From positions 527,197 to 591,196 of the forward strand of contig NZ_JAOVZT010000002.1 of the NCBI RefSeq assembly GCF_025716945.1: a stretch of 64,000 nucleotides of DNA, given 5' to 3'. The translations under genes and the position numbers were made by a program. The notes beneath the pieces are model-generated. The model made no database searches and was not told where the DNA came from. It was given only the letters and a program-made list of their open reading frames with translations. Positions within the stretch are counted from its first letter, which is position 1. Each line of letters opens with the position of its first letter. Origin of the DNA: Geodermatophilus sp. YIM 151500 (GTDB lineage Bacteria; Actinomycetota; Actinomycetes; Mycobacteriales; Geodermatophilaceae). Below are positions 50,674 through 57,701 of this stretch, in pieces.

Positions 50674-50682
50674 TGGCACAAT
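50674..50682 (+). promoter_or_regulatory. rpsP promoter core
   Basis: TGGCACAAT lies about 131 bases upstream of rpsP, leaving a long leader typical of ribosomal-protein operons. A close match, TGGCACAGT, lies upstream of rplS. Confidence 0.45.
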
Positions 50683-50813
50683 GGTCGGTCGAACACGGCG
50701 GTGGGCGGCCCTCTCACCGTTGCCGGCCGTGTCCTGAGGCTCCGCCCCGGCGTACCCCCACGCGCCGCTCCGGCGAGCAACCACGAACGCGTCCGAGGAG
50801 TACACCACCCACC

Positions 50814-51311
50814 GTGGCCACCAAGATCAAGCTCATGCGCCTGGGCAAGATGCGCGCGCCGTACTACCGCATCGTCGTCGCCGACGCCCGCACCAAGCGG
50901 GACGGTCGCGTCATCGAGACGATCGGCAAGTACCACCCGAAGGAGGAGCCCTCCTTCATCGAGGTCGACACCGAGCGCGCCCAGTACTGGCTCGGCGTCG
51001 GCGCGCAGCCGACCGAGCCCGTCGCGGCGATCTTCCGCGTGACCGGTGACTGGCAGAAGTTCAAGGGCGAGCCCGCGCCGCCGCCGATGAAGACCGCCGC
51101 GCCGAAGCCGGACAAGAAGACCCTCTACGAGGAGGCCGTCCGCTCCGCCGGTGGCGAGGAGCCGGCCGCCGGCGCCACCACGCCGAAGAAGAAGGCCGCG
51201 CCGAAGAAGGCCGCCGCCGAGTCGCCGGCCGGATCGTCCGCCGAGACCGAGGCCGCCGGTGCGGGCGGCGAGGGTCCGGCCGCGGGCGCCGGCGCCGCGC
51301 CCGCCGAGTAA
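50814..51311 (+). CDS. rpsP: Ribosomal protein bS16 with long C-terminal extension
   Basis: Residues 1-85 are the S16 core: [50 protein letters not shown]. The protein then continues to 165 residues with a Lys/Ala/Pro/Glu-rich tail ([16 protein letters not shown] and similar), a feature of actinobacterial S16 but long here. GTG 50814 heads the rpsP-khpA-rimM-trmD ribosome/tRNA maturation cluster. Confidence 0.97.
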   Translation: MATKIKLMRLGKMRAPYYRIVVADARTKRDGRVIETIGKYHPKEEPSFIEVDTERAQYWLGVGAQPTEPVAAIFRVTGDWQKFKGEPAPPPMKTAAPKPDKKTLYEEAVRSAGGEEPAAGATTPKKKAAPKKAAAESPAGSSAETEAAGAGGEGPAAGAGAAPAE

Positions 51312-51314
51312 GAC

Positions 51315-51551
51315 GTGCTCGAAGAGGCCCTCGAGCACCTGGTCAAGGGCATCGTCGACCACCCCGACGACGTCACCGTCGACCTGCTCACCAGCCGCCG
51401 CGGCAAGACCCTGGAGGTCCGGGTGCACCCCGACGACCTCGGCAAGGTCATCGGCCGCGGCGGCCGCACGGCCAAGGCGCTGCGCCAGGTGATGACCGGT
51501 GTCGGCGGGCGCGGCCTCCGGGTCGACGTCGTCGACACCGACGGGCGCTGA
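51315..51551 (+). CDS. khpA: KH-domain RNA-binding protein KhpA
   Basis: A 78-residue single KH domain. The GxxG loop is [18 protein letters not shown]. In this rpsP-rimM context the family is KhpA, a global small-RNA/mRNA-binding protein that pairs with KhpB. GTG 51315 is 3 bases after rpsP. Confidence 0.93.
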   Translation: MLEEALEHLVKGIVDHPDDVTVDLLTSRRGKTLEVRVHPDDLGKVIGRGGRTAKALRQVMTGVGGRGLRVDVVDTDGR

Positions 51552-51577
51552 GCACGGCGAGCCCTCCTCCGGACACC

Positions 51578-52078
51578 GTGGTGGTCGGCCGCATCGGCCG
51601 GCCGCACGGCGTCCGCGGCGAGGTAACCGTCGAGGTGCGCACCGACGACCCCGACCAGCGGTTCGCCGACGGGGCGGTGCTGCTCACCGAGCCGGCCGAC
51701 CGCGGGCCGCTCACCGTGGCCGGCGCCCGCTGGCACCGGGAGATCCTCCTGCTGTCGCTGGACGGCGTGGACAGCCGCGAGGAGGCCGAGGCGCTCCGCG
51801 ACACCGAGCTGCACGTCCCCGTCGCCGACCTGCCCGCGCTCGACGACCCCGACGCCTACTACGACCACCAGCTGGTCGGCCTCCGCGCGCAGCTGCCCGA
51901 CGGCTCGCCGGTGGGCGAGGTGGTCGCCGTCCGCCACGAGGGCGCCGATCTGCTCGTGGTGCGGCGCCCGGAGCGGCGCGAGCTGCTCGTCCCGTTCGTG
52001 GCCGCCATCGTCCCGACCGTCGACCTGGCCGGGGGCGTCGTCGTCGTCGACCCGCCCGAGGGCCTGCTGGAGCTGTGA
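51578..52078 (+). CDS. rimM: 16S rRNA processing protein RimM
   Basis: A 166-residue assembly factor for the 30S head. [25 protein letters not shown] is the N-terminal beta-barrel; the C-terminal PRC domain has [11 protein letters not shown] and [16 protein letters not shown] 51578 or 51581 could initiate. It overlaps trmD by GTGA. Confidence 0.94.
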   Translation: MVVGRIGRPHGVRGEVTVEVRTDDPDQRFADGAVLLTEPADRGPLTVAGARWHREILLLSLDGVDSREEAEALRDTELHVPVADLPALDDPDAYYDHQLVGLRAQLPDGSPVGEVVAVRHEGADLLVVRRPERRELLVPFVAAIVPTVDLAGGVVVVDPPEGLLEL

Positions 52079-52833
52079 CCGGGATGCGCGGCCCCTTCGA
52101 CGTCCGGATCATCACGATCTTCCCCGAGTACCTCGCGCCGCTGCGCCAGTCGCTGCTCGGCAAGGCCGCGGAGCGCGGCCTGGTCGGCATCGCCGTGCAC
52201 GACCTGCGGACCTGGACCGACGACGTGCACCGCACCGTCGACGACGCCCCCTACGGCGGCGGCCCGGGGATGGTGATGCGTCCCGAGCCGTGGGGGCGGG
52301 CCCTCGACGCGGTGCGGCCGCCCGGCACCCGGCTCGTGGTGCCCACCCCGGCGGGCCGGCCCTTCACCCAGGCCACCGCCGCGCAGTGGGCGGCGGAGCC
52401 GGGGCTGGTCTTCGCCTGCGGGCGCTACGAGGGCATCGACCAGCGGGTCGCCGACTGGGCGGCGTCGGCCGGGCCGGTGTCGGAGGTCTCGCTGGGCGAT
52501 TACGTGCTGGCCGGCGGGGAGTCCGCCGTCCTGGTGATGGTGGAGGCCGTCACCCGGCTGCTGCCCGGGGTCGTGGGCAACCGCGAGTCGGTGCAGTTCG
52601 ACTCGCACGCCGACGGCCTGCTCGAGGGCCCGGCGTACACCCGGCCGGCGTCGTGGCGCGGGCACGACGTCCCGGCCGTGCTGCTGTCGGGTGACCACGC
52701 CGCGATCGCCCGGTGGCGGCGCGAGCAGTCGCTGCGGCGGACCGCGGCCCGCCGTCCGGACCTGCTGGCGGCGCTGCCGCCGGACGCGCTGAGCGACGCG
52801 GACCGCGCCCTGCTGGAGGGCGGCGGGCGGTGA
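52075..52833 (+). CDS. trmD: tRNA (guanine37-N1)-methyltransferase
   Basis: A 252-residue SPOUT methyltransferase. [21 protein letters not shown] opens the domain; [28 protein letters not shown] and [17 protein letters not shown] form the SAM-binding trefoil knot. GTG 52075 overlaps rimM; ATG 52084 is the alternative. It overlaps the NUDIX gene. Confidence 0.97.
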   Translation: MTGMRGPFDVRIITIFPEYLAPLRQSLLGKAAERGLVGIAVHDLRTWTDDVHRTVDDAPYGGGPGMVMRPEPWGRALDAVRPPGTRLVVPTPAGRPFTQATAAQWAAEPGLVFACGRYEGIDQRVADWAASAGPVSEVSLGDYVLAGGESAVLVMVEAVTRLLPGVVGNRESVQFDSHADGLLEGPAYTRPASWRGHDVPAVLLSGDHAAIARWRREQSLRRTAARRPDLLAALPPDALSDADRALLEGGGR

Positions 52834-53330
52834 GCGCCCGGCCCTGGGTGCGCCCGACGGCCCGGGTCGTGGTGCTCGACCCGGACGGCCGGGTGCTGCT
52901 GCTCGGTGCTCGCCTGACCGACCCAGCGGTGCCGCCGGGTGAGGTGCTGTTCTGGTACACGCCCGGCGGGGGAGTGGAGGACGGCGAGAGCACGCGGGAC
53001 GCCGCGGTGCGGGAGCTGGCCGAGGAGGTCGGTCTCGTCGTGGCGCCGGGGGCGCTCGAGGGCCCGGTGTGGGTGCGCCGGCACGTCGGGCCCTTCGCCG
53101 GGGTGCAGATCGACTCGCGGGAGACGTTCTTCGCGCTGCGTGACGTCGTGCACGAGGTCGACGCCTCGGGGCGGACCGAGCTCGAGGTGCTCGGGAACGA
53201 GCCGCACCGCTGGTGGTCGCCGGCCGAGATCGCCGCCGCCGACGTGGTCTTCGCCCCGCGCGAGCTCGCCACGGTGCTGCCCGAGCTGCTGACCGGGCCC
53301 TGGGCAGGGCCGCCGCGCATCGTCGACTGA
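52830..53330 (+). CDS. NUDIX hydrolase
   Basis: A 166-residue single-domain hydrolase. The NUDIX box is [39 protein letters not shown] is a common C-terminal feature. Substrate (a nucleoside diphosphate derivative) is unknown. It is coupled to trmD by GTGA. Confidence 0.9.
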   Translation: MSARPWVRPTARVVVLDPDGRVLLLGARLTDPAVPPGEVLFWYTPGGGVEDGESTRDAAVRELAEEVGLVVAPGALEGPVWVRRHVGPFAGVQIDSRETFFALRDVVHEVDASGRTELEVLGNEPHRWWSPAEIAAADVVFAPRELATVLPELLTGPWAGPPRIVD

Positions 53331-53335
53331 GGATG

Positions 53336-53344
53336 TGGCACAGT
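53336..53344 (+). promoter_or_regulatory. rplS promoter core
   Basis: TGGCACAGT follows the NUDIX stop by a few bases and precedes a leader of about 127 bases with several GC-rich dyads before rplS. Confidence 0.4.
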
Positions 53345-53478
53345 AGAGAGCTGCTGCAGACCGGTGGCGCACGCCGACCGGTGCTCCCCGCCGGAGCCGC
53401 AGCTCCCCGGACCGGACAACCGGGGCGTTCCGCTGCCCGCACCGAGCACGAGCCCCGCCAATACTGAGGACTGCCGCG

Positions 53479-53835
53479 ATGAACACCCTCGACGCACTCG
53501 ACGCCGCCTCGCTGCGCGACGACATCCCGGCCTTCCGGCCCGGCGACACCGTCAAGGTGCACGTCCGCGTGGTCGAGGGCAACCGCTCCCGGATCCAGGT
53601 CTTCCAGGGTGTCGTCATCCGCCGTCAGGGTGGCGGCATCCGCGAGACCTTCACCGTGCGCAAGATCAGCTTCGGCGTCGGGGTGGAGCGCACCTTCCCG
53701 GTGCACACCCCGGTCGTCGAGAAGATCGAGGTGCTGACCCGCGGCGACGTGCGCCGCGCGAAGCTCTACTACCTGCGCGAGCTGCGCGGCAAGGCCGCCA
53801 AGATCAAGGAGAAGCGCGAGACGGTGTCGCGCTGA
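53479..53835 (+). CDS. rplS: Ribosomal protein bL19
   Basis: A 118-residue large-subunit protein at the 30S interface. [43 protein letters not shown] and the C-terminal [19 protein letters not shown] are diagnostic. ATG 53479. Confidence 0.97.
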   Translation: MNTLDALDAASLRDDIPAFRPGDTVKVHVRVVEGNRSRIQVFQGVVIRRQGGGIRETFTVRKISFGVGVERTFPVHTPVVEKIEVLTRGDVRRAKLYYLRELRGKAAKIKEKRETVSR

Positions 53836-53885
53836 CACCCCGGCCGGGTTCGCCCGGCTGCCGTCGCGGCGGGCTTCCCGCGCCG

Positions 53886-53891
53886 TACGCT
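53886..53891 (+). promoter_or_regulatory. Leaderless -10 element for lepB
   Basis: TACGCT ends 8 nt before ATG 53900, with no Shine-Dalgarno between. Confidence 0.5.
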
Positions 53892-53899
53892 GGCTCCCG

Positions 53900-54868
53900 A
53901 TGAGCAGCGACCGGCCTGGGGGGCCCGCCGACACCGTTCCGGGGGGCGCCGATGGTGGGGATCCCGGTCGTCCGGACGACGCCGGTCGGAGCGGTGGCTC
54001 CCGGGCCCGCCACCGGGAACGGGATCCCAAGAGGGGCTCGCTGCTGCGCGAGCTGCCGGTGCTGCTGCTCGTGGCGTTCGTGCTCGCCGTGCTGGTCAAG
54101 ACCTTCCTCGTGCAGGCGTTCTTCATCCCGTCCGGTTCGATGGAGCAGACGCTGCACGGCTGCCCGGGGTGCACCGGCGACCGCGTCCTGGTGAACAAGG
54201 TGCCGTACTGGTTCGACGAGCCCCAACCCGGCGACATCGTCGTGTTCACCGGCCCGGACACCTGGACGCCCGAGGTGAGGGTGTCCGAGCCGACCAACTG
54301 GGTCACCGGCGCGCTGCTGTGGCTCGGTCGCACCGTCGGCGTCGCGCCGCCCAGCGAGGACGACTTCATCAAGCGGGTCATCGCCGTCGGCGGGCAGACC
54401 GTGCAGTGCTGCGACGCCGAAGGCCGGGTGACCGTCGACGGCAAGCCGCTCCACGAGCCCTACATCTACGAGAACAAGCCGCTGGAGGGCCGCACCTTTC
54501 CTCCGGTCACCGTCCCGGAGGGTCGGCTGTGGGTGATGGGCGACCACCGGTCGGCCTCGGCCGACTCCACCGTGCACATCGGTGACCAGTACGCGGGGAC
54601 CATCTCCGTGGACGACGTCATCGGCAAGGCCGCCGTCATCGTCTGGCCACCGAGCCGGATCGGGCTGCTCGACTCGCCCGCCATCCAGGCCGCCGGGTCC
54701 GCCGGGCAGGGGGTCGACGCCGGCCCCGCGTCCGCAGGGGTCCAGGCGGTCGCGCCCGCGATGGCCGCGACGCCCGCCGTGGCGGCGGCCGCGTCGCCGG
54801 GCGCGGTCGGTCTGGCTGCGGCGCTCCCGGTCGCGGCCTGGCGCGCGGCGCGCCGCCGCACGCGCTGA
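53900..54868 (+). CDS. lepB: Signal peptidase I
   Basis: A 322-residue membrane peptidase that cleaves Sec and Tat signal peptides. A disordered cytoplasmic N-terminus is followed by one helix (VLLLVAFVLAVLVKTFLVQAFF), the catalytic Ser in IPSGSMEQTL, the general-base Lys in DFIKRVIAVGG, and GDHRSASADS. A cysteine pair (CPGC) lies just after the active Ser. A hydrophobic Ala-rich C-terminal segment may form a second helix. Confidence 0.96.
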   Translation: MSSDRPGGPADTVPGGADGGDPGRPDDAGRSGGSRARHRERDPKRGSLLRELPVLLLVAFVLAVLVKTFLVQAFFIPSGSMEQTLHGCPGCTGDRVLVNKVPYWFDEPQPGDIVVFTGPDTWTPEVRVSEPTNWVTGALLWLGRTVGVAPPSEDDFIKRVIAVGGQTVQCCDAEGRVTVDGKPLHEPYIYENKPLEGRTFPPVTVPEGRLWVMGDHRSASADSTVHIGDQYAGTISVDDVIGKAAVIVWPPSRIGLLDSPAIQAAGSAGQGVDAGPASAGVQAVAPAMAATPAVAAAASPGAVGLAAALPVAAWRAARRRTR

Positions 54869-54910
54869 CCTGGGCGCTCGGTTCCCCGTTGCGTCCGGCG
54901 CGGCACCGCC

Positions 54911-54966
54911 GCGTCCCTGCTCGCCGCCCCGTGTCCCTGCTCGCCGCCCCGCGTCCCTGCTCGCCA
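54911..54966. repeat. 20-bp tandem repeat, 2.8 copies
   Basis: Units start at 54911, 54931 and 54951 and share GTCCCTGCTCGCC. Confidence 0.85.
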
Positions 54967-54987
54967 CCAGTCCTGCCCGGCGCTCCG

Positions 54988-55006
54988 GATCGGTGGTGAA
55001 CCGATC
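54988..55006. promoter_or_regulatory. Palindrome 1, GATCGGT-N5-ACCGATC
   Basis: A perfect 7-bp dyad with 5-bp spacer, with the same layout as the palindrome 69 bp downstream. Candidate operator of the adjacent LuxR-type regulator. Confidence 0.55.
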
Positions 55007-55056
55007 GACGGATGACATTTCCGCCGATTTGTCGACACGCGGTGCAGTTGTGACCG

Positions 55057-55075
55057 GCTCGGTCATTCACCGAGC
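55057..55075. promoter_or_regulatory. Palindrome 2, GCTCGGT-N5-ACCGAGC
   Basis: A perfect 7-bp dyad with 5-bp spacer; shares the TCGGT/ACCGA core with palindrome 1. It lies about 100 bp before the regulator start. Confidence 0.55.
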
Positions 55076-55177
55076 ACTTCCAGTCGTGAAAAGAAATCAC
55101 CGAAAAGTGTTCAAGCAATCGCTTCACCCTTCCGATGGAGGTCGTGCAAGCTTCCGAAAAGCGAAATGGAGTCAGCT

Positions 55178-55888
55178 GTGTCTGCACCGATGGCGAGCAC
55201 CGCCCGCGGCGTCACCCGCGTGCTCCTCCTCGCCGACGCGCCGGTCCTGCGCCGCGGCCTGGTCAGCATGATCAACGAGACGGCTGGCATGCAGTCGGTC
55301 GGCACGCCCGGGGAGATCCGGCGGGCCCTGACGCTGGTCGAGACCGCACGCCCCGACGCCGTCGTGGTGGAGCTGGGCGCCGGTCGGGCAGCGACCCTCA
55401 ACGCCTGCCGCGACCTGCGCCGCCGGTTCCCGCGGGTGTCCATCGTCGCTCTCGCCACGTCGGAGGACCCGGCCGTGGTGAACGAGGCGCTGGCCGCCGG
55501 CATCCGCGGCTACCTCATGATCAACACCTCGCCGACCCTGCTCGGCTGGGCGATCCTCGCCGCCCGCGCGGGCCGGGTCGTGGTCGACCCGCAGATCCGC
55601 CGTGTGGAGCCTTCGGCCGTGCCGGTGAACAAGCCGTTCACACCCGAGGTGCCGCTCACCCGGCGGGAGTCGGACGTGCTCGACGAGCTGCTCCAGGGCC
55701 AGTCGAACCGGCAGATCGGTCGCAACCTGTTCATCAGCGAGGACACCGTCAAGAGCCACGTCAAGGCGATCCTGCGCAAGCTGGGTGCGCGTGACCGGGC
55801 GCACGCGGTGTCGCTGGTGCTGTCCAGCCGCAACCCGGCCGCCTGCACCTGCGGCGCCCACAACCTCTCGGCGGCGGTCGAGGCCTGA
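55178..55888 (+). CDS. Orphan NarL/LuxR-type regulator with degenerate receiver
   Basis: A 236-residue protein. The N-terminal receiver-like domain lacks key residues: the acidic pair is Ala-Asp (residues 19-20), the phospho-acceptor Asp is Glu (E65 in AVVVELGAG), and the conserved Lys region reads YLMINTSP. The C-terminal LuxR HTH is intact (LTRRESDVLDELLQGQSNRQ, SEDTVKSHVKAILRKLGARD). No kinase is nearby. The domain resembles atypical regulators such as BldM, so phosphorylation-independent activity is likely. GTG 55178 is chosen for its TGGAG Shine-Dalgarno; ATG 55166 is the alternative. A Cys-x-Cys lies near the C-terminus. Confidence 0.88.
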   Translation: MSAPMASTARGVTRVLLLADAPVLRRGLVSMINETAGMQSVGTPGEIRRALTLVETARPDAVVVELGAGRAATLNACRDLRRRFPRVSIVALATSEDPAVVNEALAAGIRGYLMINTSPTLLGWAILAARAGRVVVDPQIRRVEPSAVPVNKPFTPEVPLTRRESDVLDELLQGQSNRQIGRNLFISEDTVKSHVKAILRKLGARDRAHAVSLVLSSRNPAACTCGAHNLSAAVEA

Positions 55889-55907
55889 GCGACCACGCCC
55901 CGCTCCC

Positions 55908-55935
55908 CGGGCCGGCTCCGAACGGAGCCGGCCCG
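55908..55935 (+). terminator. Strong hairpin after LuxR-type gene
   Basis: CGGGCCGGCTCC pairs perfectly with GGAGCCGGCCCG around the loop GAAC, 19 bases past the stop codon. Confidence 0.75.
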
Positions 55936-56075
55936 GCGTGCGTCCGGGGTCGGCGGACGTGGCGGTGGCCGCGGACCGGATCGGACGTCCGTCCCGACGG
56001 ACCTCGTCGATGGCGGTGGCCGGCACGGGCAGCGGCCCGTTCTGCGGGACCGTCCCGCCCCGCGCGGCGGAGATC

Positions 56076-56097
56076 CGGGCCCCGGCGTCGGGGCCCG
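56076..56097. other. Hairpin just upstream of rnhB promoter
   Basis: CGGGCCCCG-GCGT-CGGGGCCCG, a 9-bp perfect stem ending 8 bases before the rnhB -10. It may be a second terminator or a regulatory dyad. Confidence 0.4.
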
Positions 56098-56104
56098 GCC
56101 GTCG

Positions 56105-56110
56105 TAGATT
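56105..56110 (+). promoter_or_regulatory. Leaderless -10 element for rnhB
   Basis: TAGATT ends 9 nt before ATG 56120. Confidence 0.5.
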
Positions 56111-56119
56111 CGGACGGCG

Positions 56120-56893
56120 ATGGCTGCGCCGACTCTTCCCCGTCCCGCCCGCCCCGCGCCGTCCCGAGCCCCCCGGAGCGCCGCCCTCGACGGCGACCGG
56201 CTGTGGGACCTCGAACGGTCGCTGCGCCGGCGCGGCTTCTCCACGATCGCCGGCGCGGACGAGGCCGGTCGGGGCGCCTGCGCCGGTCCGCTGGTCGCCG
56301 CCGCCTGCGTGCTCCCCGCCGGGCGCCGCGGACGCGTCCCGGGTCTGGCGGACTCCAAGTTGCTCACCGCGGCAGTGCGCGAGCGGGTGTACGCGGAAGT
56401 AGTCGCCCGGGCGGAGGCGTGGTCGGTGGTCGTCCTGCCCGTCGCCGACCTCGACGCCCGTGGGATGCACGTGACCAACATCGAGGCCCTGCGCCGGGCG
56501 GTGGTCGCGTTGGACCCCGGACCTGACTACGTGCTCACCGACGGCTTCCCGGTCAGCGGGCTCGCGCAGCCCAGCCTCGCGGTGTGGAAGGGCGACCGCG
56601 TCGCGGCCTGCGTCGCCGCGGCGTCGGTGCTGGCCAAGGTCACACGCGACCGGATCATGCTGCAGCTGCACGAGCGGTGGCCCCAGTACGACTTCGCCGA
56701 GCACAAGGGCTACATCACCGACGTCCACAGCGCCGCCCTGCAGCGTCACGGGCCCTGCCCCGAGCACCGCATGCGGTTCGTCAACGTGGTCCGCGCGCGC
56801 GACGCGCACGCCGCTCGCGAGCTCCACCTGACCGGGGCCGCGGCGATGGTCGATGATGGGGGCATGCGGTGTGCGCCCGAGGTCGAACGATGA
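56120..56893 (+). CDS. rnhB: Ribonuclease HII
   Basis: Removes RNA from RNA/DNA hybrids and single ribonucleotides from DNA. The 257-residue protein has IAGADEAGRGACAGPLVAAA with the first two acidic ligands, ADSKLLTAAVRERVY, VLTDGFPV, and ASVLAKVTRDRIM. About 35 basic, Pro-rich residues precede the domain. The downstream DUF2469 gene overlaps its stop. Confidence 0.96.
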   Translation: MAAPTLPRPARPAPSRAPRSAALDGDRLWDLERSLRRRGFSTIAGADEAGRGACAGPLVAAACVLPAGRRGRVPGLADSKLLTAAVRERVYAEVVARAEAWSVVVLPVADLDARGMHVTNIEALRRAVVALDPGPDYVLTDGFPVSGLAQPSLAVWKGDRVAACVAAASVLAKVTRDRIMLQLHERWPQYDFAEHKGYITDVHSAALQRHGPCPEHRMRFVNVVRARDAHAARELHLTGAAAMVDDGGMRCAPEVER

Positions 56894-57210
56894 GCACCGA
56901 GGATCTCGAGAAGTACGAGACCGAGATGGAGCTCCAGCTCTATCGGGAGTACCGCGACATCGTCCGCCAGTTCACGTACGTGGTGGAGACCGAGCGCCGC
57001 TTCTACCTCGCCAATTCCGTCGACCTGCAGGTCCGGGAGGCCGGCGGCGAGGTGTTCTTCGAGCTGAAGCTGTCCGATGCGTGGGTGTGGGACATGTACC
57101 GTCCCGCGCGCTTCGTGCGCAACGTCCGGGTGCTGACGTTCAAGGACGTCAACGTCGAGGAGCTGGACAAGCCCGACCTCGAGCTGCCCGACGGTCCGCG
57201 CCTGCCGTGA
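56890..57210 (+). CDS. DUF2469 protein
   Basis: A 106-residue acidic protein conserved across actinobacteria directly after rnhB. It begins MSTEDLEKYETEMELQLYRE and has VVETERRFYLANSV and DMYRPARFVRNVRVLTFKDVNVEEL. No catalytic motif is apparent and its role is unknown. ATG 56890 overlaps the rnhB stop. Confidence 0.92.
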   Translation: MSTEDLEKYETEMELQLYREYRDIVRQFTYVVETERRFYLANSVDLQVREAGGEVFFELKLSDAWVWDMYRPARFVRNVRVLTFKDVNVEELDKPDLELPDGPRLP

Positions 57211-57262
57211 CACCGCATCCACGCCGGCAGCGTGGCGTGCGCTGACGACGGCCCGCCCGACG

Positions 57263-57291
57263 CCGTCCACAGGCCTGCGGCCCGTCCACAG
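57263..57291. repeat. Two direct CCGTCCACAG repeats, DnaA-box-like
   Basis: CCGTCCACAG occurs at 57263-57272 and 57282-57291, 19 bp apart. The core GTCCACA resembles the 3' part of the actinobacterial DnaA box TTGTCCACA, but the leading TT is replaced by CC. Confidence 0.35.
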
Positions 57292-57303
57292 ATCCGCGGT
57301 TCC

Positions 57304-57342
57304 CGTACCGAACGGCGCGGTCGAGGACGCACGGTCGGTACG
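57304..57342. promoter_or_regulatory. Inverted repeat CGTACCGA/TCGGTACG at the yraN start
   Basis: An 8-bp perfect inverted repeat (57304-57311 and 57335-57342) reaches the first base of the yraN GTG, so it could overlap the promoter or fold over the start codon. Confidence 0.35.
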
Positions 57343-57701
57343 TGCCGACTCGATCCGAACTCGGGGCCCGCGGCGAGGGCATCGCCGCCGCCTACCTGAC
57401 CGACGCCGGCCTCCGGCTGCTCGACCGCAACTGGCGGTGCCGGGACGGCGAACTCGACATCGTGGCCCGCGAGGGTGACGCGCTGGTCTTCTGCGAGGTG
57501 AAGACGCGCCGCGGCACCGGCTACGGCCACCCGGTCGAGGCCGTGACCCCCGCCAAGCAGCGCCGCCTGCGCACGCTGGCGCAGCGGTGGCTGGCGGCGC
57601 ACGACGAGCACGCCCCCGACCTGCGCTTCGACGTGGTGGGCGTGCTCGTCCGCCCTGCAGCACCGGCGCTGGTCATGCACCTGCGCGGGGCCTTCTCGTG
57701 A
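57342..57701 (+). CDS. yraN: YraN (UPF0102) nuclease-fold protein
   Basis: A 119-residue endonuclease-like protein. GARGEGIAAAYLTDAGLRLLDRNWR opens the fold, and DGELDIVAREGDALVFCEVKTRR has the PD-(D/E)XK-like GExD and EVK residues. It sits with comM and dprA, as in many bacteria, suggesting DNA processing, but its substrate is unproven. The comM start overlaps its end. Confidence 0.93.
   Translation: MPTRSELGARGEGIAAAYLTDAGLRLLDRNWRCRDGELDIVAREGDALVFCEVKTRRGTGYGHPVEAVTPAKQRRLRTLAQRWLAAHDEHAPDLRFDVVGVLVRPAAPALVMHLRGAFS

Larger units (their letters stand above)
54869..55177. promoter_or_regulatory. Gene-free 309-bp regulatory region before the orphan LuxR gene
   Basis: The left part holds a 20-bp tandem repeat. 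From about 54980 the sequence becomes AT-richer than anything else in the window and contains two 19-bp palindromes and GAAAAG motifs (CCGAAAAG at two places). It appears to be an extended promoter. Confidence 0.5.

Noticed and set aside
53345-53478. Structured L19 leader with autoregulatory RNA
   Set aside because: Several GC-rich dyads exist, but in DNA of this composition they occur by chance and I see no match to a known ribosomal leader.
55135-55794. Overlapping 219-codon frame starting at ATG 55135 with a GGAGG nearby
   Set aside because: Its translation is Arg/Pro/Ala-rich without domain features and is out of frame with the clear LuxR-type protein.
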